This document shows, piece by piece, positions 10,261-18,651 of a DNA stretch of 64,000 bases (position 1 is its first letter; each line of letters begins with the position of its first letter). The notes below the pieces were generated by a model. That model saw nothing but the letters and a program-made list of their open reading frames with translations, was not told where the DNA came from and searched no databases. Origin of the DNA: Micromonospora musae (GTDB lineage: Bacteria > Actinomycetota > Actinomycetes > Mycobacteriales > Micromonosporaceae); contig NZ_RAZT01000007.1 in NCBI RefSeq assembly GCF_003626635.1, forward strand, positions 248,001-312,000. Reading direction: 5' to 3'. Position numbers and translations under genes: made by a program.

Positions 10261-10298
10261 GCGCCCCCGCCTCCCCGCCTCCGCCCTCCGATCGTCCA

Positions 10299-10358
10299 GT
10301 TGATCAAGAGCTTTGCGTCAGATTCCGCAGCTGCGGTGACGCAAAGCTCTTGATCAAC
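10299..10358. repeat. Long perfect inverted repeat with nested palindrome
   Basis: A perfect 22-bp arm (10299-10320) is mirrored at 10337-10358. The arms begin GTTGATCAAGAGC. The 16-base loop contains a second perfect palindrome, CCGCAGCTGCGG (10325-10336). There is no gene nearby; it could act as a bidirectional terminator or be a REP-like element. Confidence 0.9.
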
Positions 10359-10370
10359 GGGGTTGGCGGC

Positions 10371-10396
10371 GGGCGCGGGCGCGGGCGCGGGCGCGG
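10371..10396. repeat. GGGCGC hexamer simple repeat
   Basis: Four tandem GGGCGC units within a very G-rich stretch that runs on to about 10660. Confidence 0.8.
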
Positions 10397-10479
10397 ACGG
10401 GGCGCGGGGGTGGGGCGCCGGGGGTGGGGCGCGGGGTCGCTGGGCGCTGTGTGCCTGCGGGGCGTGGCCGAAGATCTGC

Positions 10480-10539
10480 GCAATTTCCGGGTAATTGCTG
10501 CTTACGGCTGGGGAAAGGCGACAACTTCCCGGAAATTGC
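10480..10539. repeat. 18-bp imperfect inverted repeat
   Basis: Arms 10480-10497 and 10522-10539 match at 16 of 18 positions (GCAATTTCCGGG core) around a 24-base spacer. It is the second palindrome in the gene-free region 10091-10658, which otherwise holds only G- and C-rich low-complexity sequence. Confidence 0.8.
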
Positions 10540-10658
10540 TCTGCGGCGTGGGCCTGGTCGCCCGTGGGCCGGGCCGTTCGGGGGCTGGGGCCGTTCGGAG
10601 GGTCGGGTCGCCCCGGGGGCCGGGCCGCAGGGGGCCGGGCCGCCCGGGGGCCGGCTGG

Positions 10659-10865
10659 TTAGCGGGTGGGGGCGAGGTGGCGGTCTTCGTTGGGCATCAG
10701 GAGCCAGAGCACCAGGTAGACGATCACCTGCGTGCCGGGCAGCAGCAGCGACAGCAGGAACAGCAGCCGGACCATGCCGGCCGACATGCCGAACCGCTGG
10801 GCCAGGCCGGCGCAGACACCGGCGAGCATGCGCCCCTGGCGGGGCCGGACCAGTTTGCGACTCAT
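10659..10865 (-). CDS. Small PspC-domain membrane protein
   Basis: A 68-residue protein that is essentially a single PspC domain: KLVRPRQGRMLAGVCAGLAQR, a short linker, and one hydrophobic helix (LLFLLSLLLPGTQVIVYLVLWLLM). PspC proteins are linked to envelope stress. Stand-alone short forms are common in actinomycetes and their role is not established. The ATG at 10865 is preceded by GGGAG at a suitable distance. The gene is transcribed away from sdaA. Confidence 0.85.
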   Translation of the reverse strand: MSRKLVRPRQGRMLAGVCAGLAQRFGMSAGMVRLLFLLSLLLPGTQVIVYLVLWLLMPNEDRHLAPTR

Positions 10866-11276
10866 CGTCGTACTCCCACTCTGCGGCGGTGAGTGCCGCG
10901 TCTGAAACCCACGGTAGGAACCCGCCGCCGCCCCGCCCTCAGACCGCAGGACGAACGGTGGATCCCGTACCCGTAGGTGGTTACCCGCGTCCGCCGCAGC
11001 CGACTCGTCGCAGCCATATGTCCGATTCGGCGCAGTTCGCGCCGCAGCCCGTACGTGCCCCTGGCGAAGCGGATCAGGGTGGGTCACCGTCGGTTGTGTG
11101 GCCGTGACCCTGCGACGCGGCGATCGGTGCGGACTGCCGGGTGGGGTGCGGACCCGCCGGGTAGGCTCGCCGGTTGGACACCCACACCCCTGGGCTTCCG
11201 CGGCGGCCGCCCGACCCGGGCGACCATGACGGGGCCGTACCCGCACGACGGGCGTGACGGCGAGGAAAGTGCAGCC
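10866..11276. other. Divergent intergenic region between the PspC gene and sdaA
   Basis: 411 bases with no supported gene. A -10-like TAGGCT at 11162-11167 points toward sdaA and would give a leader of about 100 bases. No riboswitch fold was recognised in it. Confidence 0.5.
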
Positions 11277-12647
11277 ATGATCAGCGTTTTTGACCTCTTC
11301 AGCGTCGGAATCGGGCCATCCAGCTCGCACACCGTCGGGCCGATGCGGGCCGCGCGGACCTTCGTCACCGGGCTCAAGGCCGACGGGCTGCTCGCCGTCA
11401 CCGCCCGGGTGCACGCGGAGCTGTTCGGCTCGCTCGGGGCGACCGGCCACGGCCACGGCAGCGACCGGGCGGTGCTGCTCGGGCTGACCGGCGAGGCGCC
11501 GGAGACGGTCGACACCGACAGCGTGGCTTCCCGGGTGGCCCGGATCCGTGAGGAGCGGCGGATCGGCCTCCTCGACGCGCACGAGATCGACTTCGATCCG
11601 GACCGGGATCTGGTGCTGCACCGCCGCCGTTCGCTGCCGTACCACCCGAACGGGATGACCTTCACCGCGTACGACGAGAGCGGTGCGGAGCTGCGGGCGC
11701 GCACCTACTACTCCGTCGGCGGCGGGTTCGTGGTCGACGAGGCGGCGGCCGGCGCCGACCGGATCGTGCCCGACACGACAGCCGTCCCCTACCCCTTCCT
11801 CACCGGCGCGGAGCTGCTGAAGGTCACCACCGCCACCGGGCTGTCGATCAGCGAGGTGATGCTCGCCAACGAGCTCTCCTGGCGCAGCGAGGCCGAGGTG
11901 CGCGCGGGCCTGCTGGAGATCTGGCGGGTGATGCGCGAGTGCGTCGATCGGGGTTGCGAGCGGGACGGGGTGCTGCCCGGCGGGTTGAAGGTCCGCCGTC
12001 GGGCCGCCGAGCTGCGCCGTGGGCTGGAGGCGGAGGCCGGCAGTGACGATCCGCTGCGGGCGATGGACTGGGTGACCCTCTTCGCGTTGGCGGTCAACGA
12101 GGAGAACGCGGCCGGCGGCCGGGTGGTCACCGCCCCGACCAACGGCGCGGCCGGGATCATCCCCGCGGTGCTGCACTACTACACGCGGTTCGTGCCGGAT
12201 GCGTCCGAGGACGGGGTGGTCCGGTTCCTGCTGGCGGCGGGCGCGATCGGTGTGCTGTTCAAGGAGAACGCGTCGATCTCCGGTGCGGAGGTCGGCTGCC
12301 AGGGCGAGGTGGGTTCGGCGTGTTCGATGGCGGCCGCTGGGCTCGCCGAGGCGCTGGGCGGCACCCCGGAGCAGGTGGAGAACGCCGCCGAGATCGGTAT
12401 GGAGCACAACCTGGGGCTGACCTGCGACCCGGTGGGCGGCCTCGTGCAGATCCCCTGCATCGAGCGCAACGCGGTGGCTAGCATCAAGGCGATCACGGCC
12501 GCCCGGCTCGCGCTGCGCGGGGACGGGGTGCACGCCGTCTCGCTGGACAAGGTCATCAAGACCATGCGGGAGACCGGCGCCGACATGAAGGTCAAGTACA
12601 AGGAGACGGCACGCGGCGGTCTGGCCGTCAACGTGATCGAGTGTTGA
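11277..12647 (+). CDS. sdaA: L-serine ammonia-lyase (iron-sulfur)
   Basis: It deaminates L-serine to pyruvate and ammonia using a [4Fe-4S] cluster. The 456-residue single-chain form has the beta domain first ([21 protein letters not shown]) and the alpha domain last. The cysteines expected to bind the cluster are in [21 protein letters not shown] and [10 protein letters not shown] 11277 follows GAGGAAAG. With serC in the same window, serine synthesis and breakdown are both represented, though the genes are 9 kb apart and not in one unit. Confidence 0.93.
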   Translation: MISVFDLFSVGIGPSSSHTVGPMRAARTFVTGLKADGLLAVTARVHAELFGSLGATGHGHGSDRAVLLGLTGEAPETVDTDSVASRVARIREERRIGLLDAHEIDFDPDRDLVLHRRRSLPYHPNGMTFTAYDESGAELRARTYYSVGGGFVVDEAAAGADRIVPDTTAVPYPFLTGAELLKVTTATGLSISEVMLANELSWRSEAEVRAGLLEIWRVMRECVDRGCERDGVLPGGLKVRRRAAELRRGLEAEAGSDDPLRAMDWVTLFALAVNEENAAGGRVVTAPTNGAAGIIPAVLHYYTRFVPDASEDGVVRFLLAAGAIGVLFKENASISGAEVGCQGEVGSACSMAAAGLAEALGGTPEQVENAAEIGMEHNLGLTCDPVGGLVQIPCIERNAVASIKAITAARLALRGDGVHAVSLDKVIKTMRETGADMKVKYKETARGGLAVNVIEC

Positions 12648-12715
12648 GCGTGCCGGCAGGGCGACCGTTCACCGGCTGCTAACCTGTCGTCCGTTTACTC
12701 AGGCGGGAGGCAGCG

Positions 12716-13543
12716 GTGACCTCTGGGGTCGCGGCGTTGTGGTCGCACCGCAACTCCCTGCGCATCCTGGTCAAACGCGATCTCGCGGTCAAGTACCAGC
12801 AGTCGCTGCTGGGTTACGTCTGGTCGCTCATCGAGCCGCTCGGCATGGGGGCGATCTACTGGTTCGTCTTCGGGGTGCTCTACTCCCGGGACACCGGCCG
12901 GCACCTGGGTGAGGCGGCGGAGTCGTACCCGCTCTTCCTGATCACCGGGATCTTCGCCTGGATGTGGACGAGTTCGGCGTTGAGCGAGGCGACCAACGCG
13001 CTCACCGGCCAGGCCCGGCTGATCACCACGATGAACGTGCCGCGGCAGGTCTTCCCCATCGGGCGGGTGACCGGCCGGTTCGCCGAGTACCTGGCCGGTC
13101 TGCCGGTCCTCGTCGCGGTCGCGGTGGCGTACGCCGTGCACGGGCGGATCGACCTCGGGTGGTCCCTGCTGGCGCTGCCGCTCGCCGTGCTCGTCCAGGG
13201 CACCCTGCTGGTCGGGTTGGCGCTGCTGCTCTCCGCGTTCAACGTGCTGATGCGCGACGTGGAGCGGTTCATGCGGCTGATCATCCGGGTGCTCTTCTAC
13301 GCGACGCCGATCATCTATCCGCTGAGCCTGGTCCGGGACTCCGACCTCCCCGGCTGGCTCAAGATCGTGTATGAGCTCAATCCGCTGGTCGGCGTCTTCC
13401 AGCTGCACCATTCGATCTGGTACGCGGACGAGTTCCCGGACGCCCGGCTGCTCGGCACCACGGTCGCCGGCAGTCTGCTGGTGCTGGCGGCCGGCTGGTG
13501 GTCGTTCCGTCGTCTCGAACCCGCCGTGCTCAAGGAACTCTGA
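12716..13543 (+). CDS. ABC-2 type permease for cell-surface polymer export (TagG/Wzm-like)
   Basis: A 275-residue permease with about six membrane helices and the family opening VKRDLAVKYQQSLLGYVWSLIEPLG, found in exporters of O-antigen, teichoic acid and similar polymers. GTG 12716 has GGGAGG at a good distance. The ATPase gene follows after one base, so both halves of the transporter are encoded together. The last two genes of the run carry polymer-synthesis enzymes. Together they suggest export of a phosphate-linked wall glycopolymer across the plasma membrane. Confidence 0.88.
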   Translation: MTSGVAALWSHRNSLRILVKRDLAVKYQQSLLGYVWSLIEPLGMGAIYWFVFGVLYSRDTGRHLGEAAESYPLFLITGIFAWMWTSSALSEATNALTGQARLITTMNVPRQVFPIGRVTGRFAEYLAGLPVLVAVAVAYAVHGRIDLGWSLLALPLAVLVQGTLLVGLALLLSAFNVLMRDVERFMRLIIRVLFYATPIIYPLSLVRDSDLPGWLKIVYELNPLVGVFQLHHSIWYADEFPDARLLGTTVAGSLLVLAAGWWSFRRLEPAVLKEL

Positions 13544-13544
13544 C

Positions 13545-14291
13545 ATGGGCGACGTGATCATCGAGGCGAACGGTCTCGGCATCCGGTTCGTCCGCAACCG
13601 GCGCCGGCAGCTGCGGCTGCGTGACCTGTTCATCCACCGGGGTGGGCGGAACGCCCTGTCGGGCCAGTTCTGGCCGCTGCGGGACGTGTCGTTCACCGTC
13701 CGGGCCGGTGACACGATCGGGGTGATCGGGCGCAACGGCACCGGCAAGAGCACGCTGCTGCGGTTGATCGCCGGGGTGCTGATCCCCGACGAGGGTGACA
13801 TCCGGGTTCGCGGTGACGTCGCGCCGCTGCTGGAGCTCTCCGCCGGCTTCTCCAACGACCTGACCGGGCGGGAGAACCTCTATCTGGTGGGCGGCCTGCA
13901 CGGGCTGTCGTCGGGCTATCTGAAGCGGCACTTCGACGACATCGTCTCGTTCGCCGGTGAGCAGGTGGAGCGGGCCATCGACACGTCGGTGCGGCACTAC
14001 TCGTCCGGCATGAAGGTCCGGCTCGGCTTCGCGATCATCTCGCATCTGCCGCATCCGATCCTGCTGATGGACGAGGTGACCGCGGTCGGTGACGCCGAGT
14101 TCCGAAAAAAGTGTTATGCGACGATTGACCGTCTGCTCGGGGAGGGGCGCACACTGGTGCTGGTGTCACACAACGAAAAGGACCTGACCCGCTTCTGCCG
14201 TCGGGGGCTCTTCCTCGACGGCGGGCGGTTGACCGTCGACGGCACGGTCGCCGAGGCGCTAGAGGCCTACCACAGCGCGGTCCCCCGGTGA
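13545..14291 (+). CDS. ABC transporter ATPase for cell-surface polymer export (TagH/Wzt-like)
   Basis: A 248-residue ATPase with Walker A GRNGTGKST (residues 62-70), signature YSSGMKVRLGF and Walker B ILLMDEV. The SAGFSNDLTGRENLYL segment and the DAEFRKKC stretch after Walker B are hallmarks of the polysaccharide/teichoic-acid export ATPases. It lacks the C-terminal polymer-recognition domain seen in some Wzt proteins. It starts at ATG 13545, one base after the permease stop, and overlaps the next gene by four bases. A run of six A at 14105-14110 with less GC-rich codons around it is unusual for this genome, but the frame is intact. Confidence 0.88.
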   Translation: MGDVIIEANGLGIRFVRNRRRQLRLRDLFIHRGGRNALSGQFWPLRDVSFTVRAGDTIGVIGRNGTGKSTLLRLIAGVLIPDEGDIRVRGDVAPLLELSAGFSNDLTGRENLYLVGGLHGLSSGYLKRHFDDIVSFAGEQVERAIDTSVRHYSSGMKVRLGFAIISHLPHPILLMDEVTAVGDAEFRKKCYATIDRLLGEGRTLVLVSHNEKDLTRFCRRGLFLDGGRLTVDGTVAEALEAYHSAVPR

Positions 14292-16258
14292 CCCTCGCGA
14301 TCGTGCTCGCCGGCGGGAGCACGGCGGGCCTGCCCACGCGTACCGGCGAGACGCTCGCCGACCGGCTCGCCGCGCAGTGCGGCCGGGCCGGGGCGGACGA
14401 GGTCCGGTTCGTCGCCGACCTCGGTGAACTGGCCGCCCTCGTCGAGGTCGCCACCGGCCCGGTGCTGGTGGCCGGCGCCGACCTGGTCGCGCACACGGCG
14501 GTGCTCCGGCACCTGCTCACCAGTCCGGTCGGCCCGACCGTGGCGCTGGTGCTCGGTGACCCGCCGGCCGCCGATCGGACGGCGGTGCGCGAGGAGCGCG
14601 GGCAGGTGGTCGAGACCGGGCCGGCGGGGGCGCTGCCCGACGCCACCGGGGTCTTCGGTGGCGCGCTGCGGGTCGCCGCGCAGGATCTGCCCGCGCTCGC
14701 CGCCGCCGCCCGGGCCGCCGCGGTGACATCGGCCGGGGAGACCGCGGTGGACCGGCTCTTCGCCGGGCTCGCCGCGCGGGGCACGGTCGCCTTCGCCCAC
14801 CGGGTACGGCTGCTCGTCGCGCACCGGGTGGGCGACGCGGCCGAGCTGGCCGCCGCCGAGGCGGCGGTGGCCGCGGTCGACGAGAAGCGCGCCGAGCTGC
14901 GCCTGTCGGTGAAGGAGCGGGACGACTTCTTCACCACCTTCTTCGTGAGCACCTGGTCGACGCTGGTGGTGCGGGCCTCGGCCCGGCTGCGTCTCACCCC
15001 GACCATCGTCACGGCGATCTCGGTGGCGTTCGCGGTGGCCGCCGCGGTGCTCTTCGCGGTCGGTGACCGGGCGGCGCTGGTCGGCGGGGCGATCCTGCTC
15101 TACCTCGGGTTCGTGCTCGACTGCGTGGACGGGCAGCTGGCCCGCTACACCCGCAACTTCAGCGCCTGGGGTGGCTGGCTCGACACGATGGCCGACCGGG
15201 CCAAGGAGTACGTGGTCTACGCCGGCCTGGGCATCGGTGCGACGCAGGCGGGTCACCGGTACGGCTGGGCGCTGGCGATCGCCGCCATGACCTTGCAGAC
15301 CGTCCGGCACATGACCGACACGTGGTACGGCGTCCTGCACGACGAGGCGGCGCGTCGCCCCCGGACGGCGGCCACCGCTGGTGGCATCGGCGACCGGCTG
15401 AACAGCGCCTCGACCCGGGTGCAGGCCGACACGGGTTCGCTGTCGTACTGGCTGAAGCGCACGGTGGTCTTCCCGATCGGGGAGCGGTGGGCGCTGATCG
15501 CGCTGACCGTGGCGTTGTTCAACCCGCTGGTCAGCCTGATCGCGGTGCTGGTCTGGGGCGTGCTGGCGTTCGTCTACACGGGTGCGCTGCGGACGCTGCG
15601 GGCGCGCTGGATGCGGGTCGGGGTGCTGGCCACCGTCGATGCCACCCTGCACCGTGACGACGGCCCGCTGGTGCGGTGGCTGCCGGCGTCGCGTACGCCG
15701 GGGCCGCTCGGCTACGCGCTCCTCGCGGCGCTCGGCCCGGCGGCGCTGCTGGTGGCGGCGCTGGTGGTCGGGCGCTCCGACGGCGGGACGGACGAGCTGC
15801 GTTGGCTGCTGCCGGTCGCCCTGCTGATGCTGCTGGTCGGCGGCCTGGGGGCCCGGGCCCGGCACGACGGTCCGCTGGACTGGCTGGTGCCGGCCGCGCT
15901 GCGGGCCGCCGAGTTCCTCTTCGCGATCACCGTGGGGGTGCTCGGTGACGTGCCGCCCTGGCTGATCTTCGGGTACCTCTTCGTGCTCACGGTGCACCAC
16001 TACGACCTCACCGCCCGGCTGGAGAAGCGGCAGGCCGCCCCGCCGCTGCACGCGGCCACGTTCGGCTGGGACGGGCGCTCGGTGCTGCTGACCCTCGCGG
16101 CAATTGTCGGGTTCGGCGGTATCGGGATGGCTACACTCGGTACGTACCTTCTCGTGGTTTTCGTGGCGAGCGTCGTCCTGGCCTGGGTGGTTCTGCCGGC
16201 CCGCGCCGCACGGGCGTCGGCGGTGCCGGTGCGGATGGGGGACGGCGTACCGGGCTGA
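14288..16258 (+). CDS. Fused nucleotidyltransferase-like / CDP-alcohol phosphotransferase / DUF5941 membrane protein
   Basis: A 656-residue protein. Residues 1 to about 200 look like a degenerate sugar-nucleotide transferase (opening TLAIVLAGGSTAGLP, without the usual GxGxR). Residues 278-303 carry the full CDP-alcohol phosphotransferase motif: DCVDGQLAR, eight residues, then G, D and D at the correct spacing. The C-terminal half has several membrane helices and corresponds to DUF5941. Such enzymes move a phospho-alcohol from a CDP donor to an alcohol acceptor. The layout recalls fused IPCT/DIPP-synthase enzymes, but here the N-domain may be inactive. GTG 14288 overlaps the ATPase stop by four bases. 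The donor and acceptor are unknown. Confidence 0.8.
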   Translation: MTLAIVLAGGSTAGLPTRTGETLADRLAAQCGRAGADEVRFVADLGELAALVEVATGPVLVAGADLVAHTAVLRHLLTSPVGPTVALVLGDPPAADRTAVREERGQVVETGPAGALPDATGVFGGALRVAAQDLPALAAAARAAAVTSAGETAVDRLFAGLAARGTVAFAHRVRLLVAHRVGDAAELAAAEAAVAAVDEKRAELRLSVKERDDFFTTFFVSTWSTLVVRASARLRLTPTIVTAISVAFAVAAAVLFAVGDRAALVGGAILLYLGFVLDCVDGQLARYTRNFSAWGGWLDTMADRAKEYVVYAGLGIGATQAGHRYGWALAIAAMTLQTVRHMTDTWYGVLHDEAARRPRTAATAGGIGDRLNSASTRVQADTGSLSYWLKRTVVFPIGERWALIALTVALFNPLVSLIAVLVWGVLAFVYTGALRTLRARWMRVGVLATVDATLHRDDGPLVRWLPASRTPGPLGYALLAALGPAALLVAALVVGRSDGGTDELRWLLPVALLMLLVGGLGARARHDGPLDWLVPAALRAAEFLFAITVGVLGDVPPWLIFGYLFVLTVHHYDLTARLEKRQAAPPLHAATFGWDGRSVLLTLAAIVGFGGIGMATLGTYLLVVFVASVVLAWVVLPARAARASAVPVRMGDGVPG

Positions 16259-16273
16259 CGGAGGGACGGCCGG

Positions 16274-18484
16274 ATGACCCTGATCAGCTTCGTCGTGCCG
16301 GCCTACCGAGTGCAGGGCTACCTGCGTGAGTGCCTGGACTCGATCCTCGACCAGCCCTTCACCGACCTGGAGGTCATCGCCGTCGACGACTGCTCGCCGG
16401 ACGACAGCGGCGAGATCATCGACGAGTACGCGGCGCGCGACCCACGGGTCCGCGCCGTCCGGCTGACCGAGAACGTCGGGCTCGGTCCGGCCCGCAACAT
16501 CGGGCTGGACCGGGCCACCGGCGAGTACGTCTGGTTCGTGGACGGGGACGACTGGCTGACGCCGGAGTGCCTGCCGGTGGTCGTCGAGCGGCTGCACGAG
16601 ACCCGGCCGGACGTGCTGGTCGTCGACCACGTACGCACCCACTGGAACGACAGCGCCACCCGCAGCGCCATGCGCGAGGTCTTCCCCACCCCACCCGGCG
16701 TCGAGACGTTCCGGCTGCGGGACCGGCCGGAGACGATGCGGCTGCTGCACACCGCCTGGAACCGGCTGGTCCGCCGGCGGTTCCTGCTCGACCTGGGGCT
16801 GCGCTTCGCGCCCGGCTGGTACGAGGACGTGTCGTTCAGCTACCCGGCGCTGATGGCGGCCGACCGGATCGGCGTACTGGACCGGGTCTGCGTCAACTAC
16901 CGGCAGCGCCGCGCCGGGGCGATCACCCGCACCCGGGGGGAGCGGCACTTCGAGGTCTTCCCGCAGTGGCATCGGGTGTTCCGGCTGATGGACCGGTGGG
17001 GGTCGGCGGTCGACGGACTACGCCCGGCGGTCTTCGAGCGGATGATCTGGCATTACCTGACCGTCCTCGGCAACGGGCAGCGGATCGCGCCGGAGCTGCG
17101 CCCGGCGTTCTTCGCGCAGATCACCGCCGACTACTCCCGTTGGCTGCCGCCCGAGGGCTATCCGGCCCCGCACGGCGTGGAGGGGCTGAAGCACCGGCTG
17201 GTCGCCACCGGCCGCTGGCGTACCTTCAGCGCCCTGCGGACCGCGAACCGGGCCCGGGACGCGGCCCGCCGGTCGGCGCGTACCGCCAGGCGGCGGGTGA
17301 CGCCGGTGGCCCGGCGCAGCGCCAGACGGGCCCGCGACGTCCTGCTGCGCGAGTACTACCGGGCGGAGCTGCGACGGCCGCTCGACCCGACGCTCGCCGT
17401 CTACGCCGCGTACTGGTACCGGGGGTACTCCTGTAACCCGGCGGCGATCTACGAGGCGGCCCGCCGGCTCGCACCCGGTGTACGCGGGGTCTGGGTGGTC
17501 CGGCGGGACCGGGTGCGGACGCTCCCGCCCGGCGTCGAGTTCGTCGTGGCCGGCAGCCGGGCCTACTACCGGGCGCTGGCTCGGGCCCGCTGGCTGGTGA
17601 ACAACGTCAACTTCCCGGACTTCGTCCGCAAGCGGCCCGGCTCCACGCACGTGCAGACCCATCACGGCACCCCGGTCAAGGTGATGGGGCTCGACCAGCA
17701 GCGGTACCCGATCGGCGCCGGCCGGATGGACTTCGCCGGCCTGCTGCGCCGGGTGGACCGCTGGGACTACAGCATCACCTCGAACAGCTTCTCCACCCAG
17801 ATGTGGGACCGCGCGTACCCGGCGCGGTACACCACGCTGGAGGTGGGCTACCCGCGCAACGACCTGCTGGTGACGGCCACCCCGGAGGACGTCCGGCGGC
17901 TGCGTGCCGGACTCGGCATCGGCCTCGCCGAGCAGGTCGTGCTCTACGCGCCCACGCACCGGGAGCACCTGCCCAACTACCGGCCGCCGTTCGACCCGGA
18001 TCACTTCGTCGACGCGCTCGGGCCCTCCGTCCGGCTGCTGATGCGCAGCCACTACTTCCACGACCGGGACCGGCGGCCGCGTCGCGCGGTGCAGCGGGAC
18101 CAGGTGACCGACGTGAGCGCGTACCAACGGGTGGAGGAGCTCTACCTGGTCGCCGACGTGTTGATCACCGACTACTCATCGGCGATGTTCGACTACGCCG
18201 TCCTGGACCGGCCCATCGTCATCTACGCGCCCGACTGGGAGGCGTACCGGCTGGCCCGGGGGGTCTACTTCGACATCACGGCCGAGCCGCCGGGCGCGGT
18301 GGCGATGACCTTCCACGACCTGCTCCAGGTGTTCCGCACGGGCGCGGTCTCGGCGGACGCGGCGACCCGGGCCCGCCGGCGGTTCCGCGACCGGTTCTGC
18401 ACCCTGGACGACGGGCGGGCGGCCGAACGGGTGGTCCGGCAGGTCTTCCTCGGCGAGCCGCCCGAGTCCCGCCACCGCTGCTGA
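16274..18484 (+). CDS. Fused GT2 glycosyltransferase and CDP-glycerol:poly(glycerophosphate) transferase
   Basis: A 736-residue two-domain enzyme. Residues 1 to about 250 form a family 2 glycosyltransferase (SFVVPAYRVQGYL, DDCSPDDS, and the metal motif DGDDW near residue 91). From about 370 to the end is a TagF-type glycerophosphotransferase with QTHHGTPVKVMG, YAPTHRE, LITDYSSAMFDYAVLDRP and APDWEAYRLARGVYFD. The fused form suggests that one protein both attaches a sugar and adds polyol-phosphate units. A basic Arg-rich linker (residues 310-355) could dock it at the membrane. It lies 15 bases after the DUF5941 gene and is the last gene of the polymer locus. Confidence 0.87.
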   Translation: MTLISFVVPAYRVQGYLRECLDSILDQPFTDLEVIAVDDCSPDDSGEIIDEYAARDPRVRAVRLTENVGLGPARNIGLDRATGEYVWFVDGDDWLTPECLPVVVERLHETRPDVLVVDHVRTHWNDSATRSAMREVFPTPPGVETFRLRDRPETMRLLHTAWNRLVRRRFLLDLGLRFAPGWYEDVSFSYPALMAADRIGVLDRVCVNYRQRRAGAITRTRGERHFEVFPQWHRVFRLMDRWGSAVDGLRPAVFERMIWHYLTVLGNGQRIAPELRPAFFAQITADYSRWLPPEGYPAPHGVEGLKHRLVATGRWRTFSALRTANRARDAARRSARTARRRVTPVARRSARRARDVLLREYYRAELRRPLDPTLAVYAAYWYRGYSCNPAAIYEAARRLAPGVRGVWVVRRDRVRTLPPGVEFVVAGSRAYYRALARARWLVNNVNFPDFVRKRPGSTHVQTHHGTPVKVMGLDQQRYPIGAGRMDFAGLLRRVDRWDYSITSNSFSTQMWDRAYPARYTTLEVGYPRNDLLVTATPEDVRRLRAGLGIGLAEQVVLYAPTHREHLPNYRPPFDPDHFVDALGPSVRLLMRSHYFHDRDRRPRRAVQRDQVTDVSAYQRVEELYLVADVLITDYSSAMFDYAVLDRPIVIYAPDWEAYRLARGVYFDITAEPPGAVAMTFHDLLQVFRTGAVSADAATRARRRFRDRFCTLDDGRAAERVVRQVFLGEPPESRHRC

Positions 18485-18651
18485 CCGTCGCGCCCGACCG
18501 CATCGACGCGCCACCCGGCGGCATAGTCGTGCCTCGATCCGTCCGTGACGGCGTCGTCACGGAGCGAACTTGGCACGTTCACCCGATGTGCGCGCGGCAT
18601 GACTTTCGTCACAGTCATTCGGGTTCGGTGCGACGAGTCGGGGAGGTGGCG

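Noticed and set aside
10166..10290. Tandem repeats considered as a CRISPR array
   Set aside because: The period is 8 bp with no spacers, and no cas genes are in the window.
10866..11276. Riboswitch upstream of the serine dehydratase gene
   Set aside because: No conserved aptamer block was recognised in the leader.
14100..14130. Six-A run in the ABC ATPase gene as a frameshift site
   Set aside because: The frame continues normally through conserved sequence on both sides, and no alternative frame product is supported.
14267..16972. Minus-strand open frame of about 900 codons
   Set aside because: It is the antisense shadow of the CDP-alcohol phosphotransferase fusion gene and has no domain or ribosome site.
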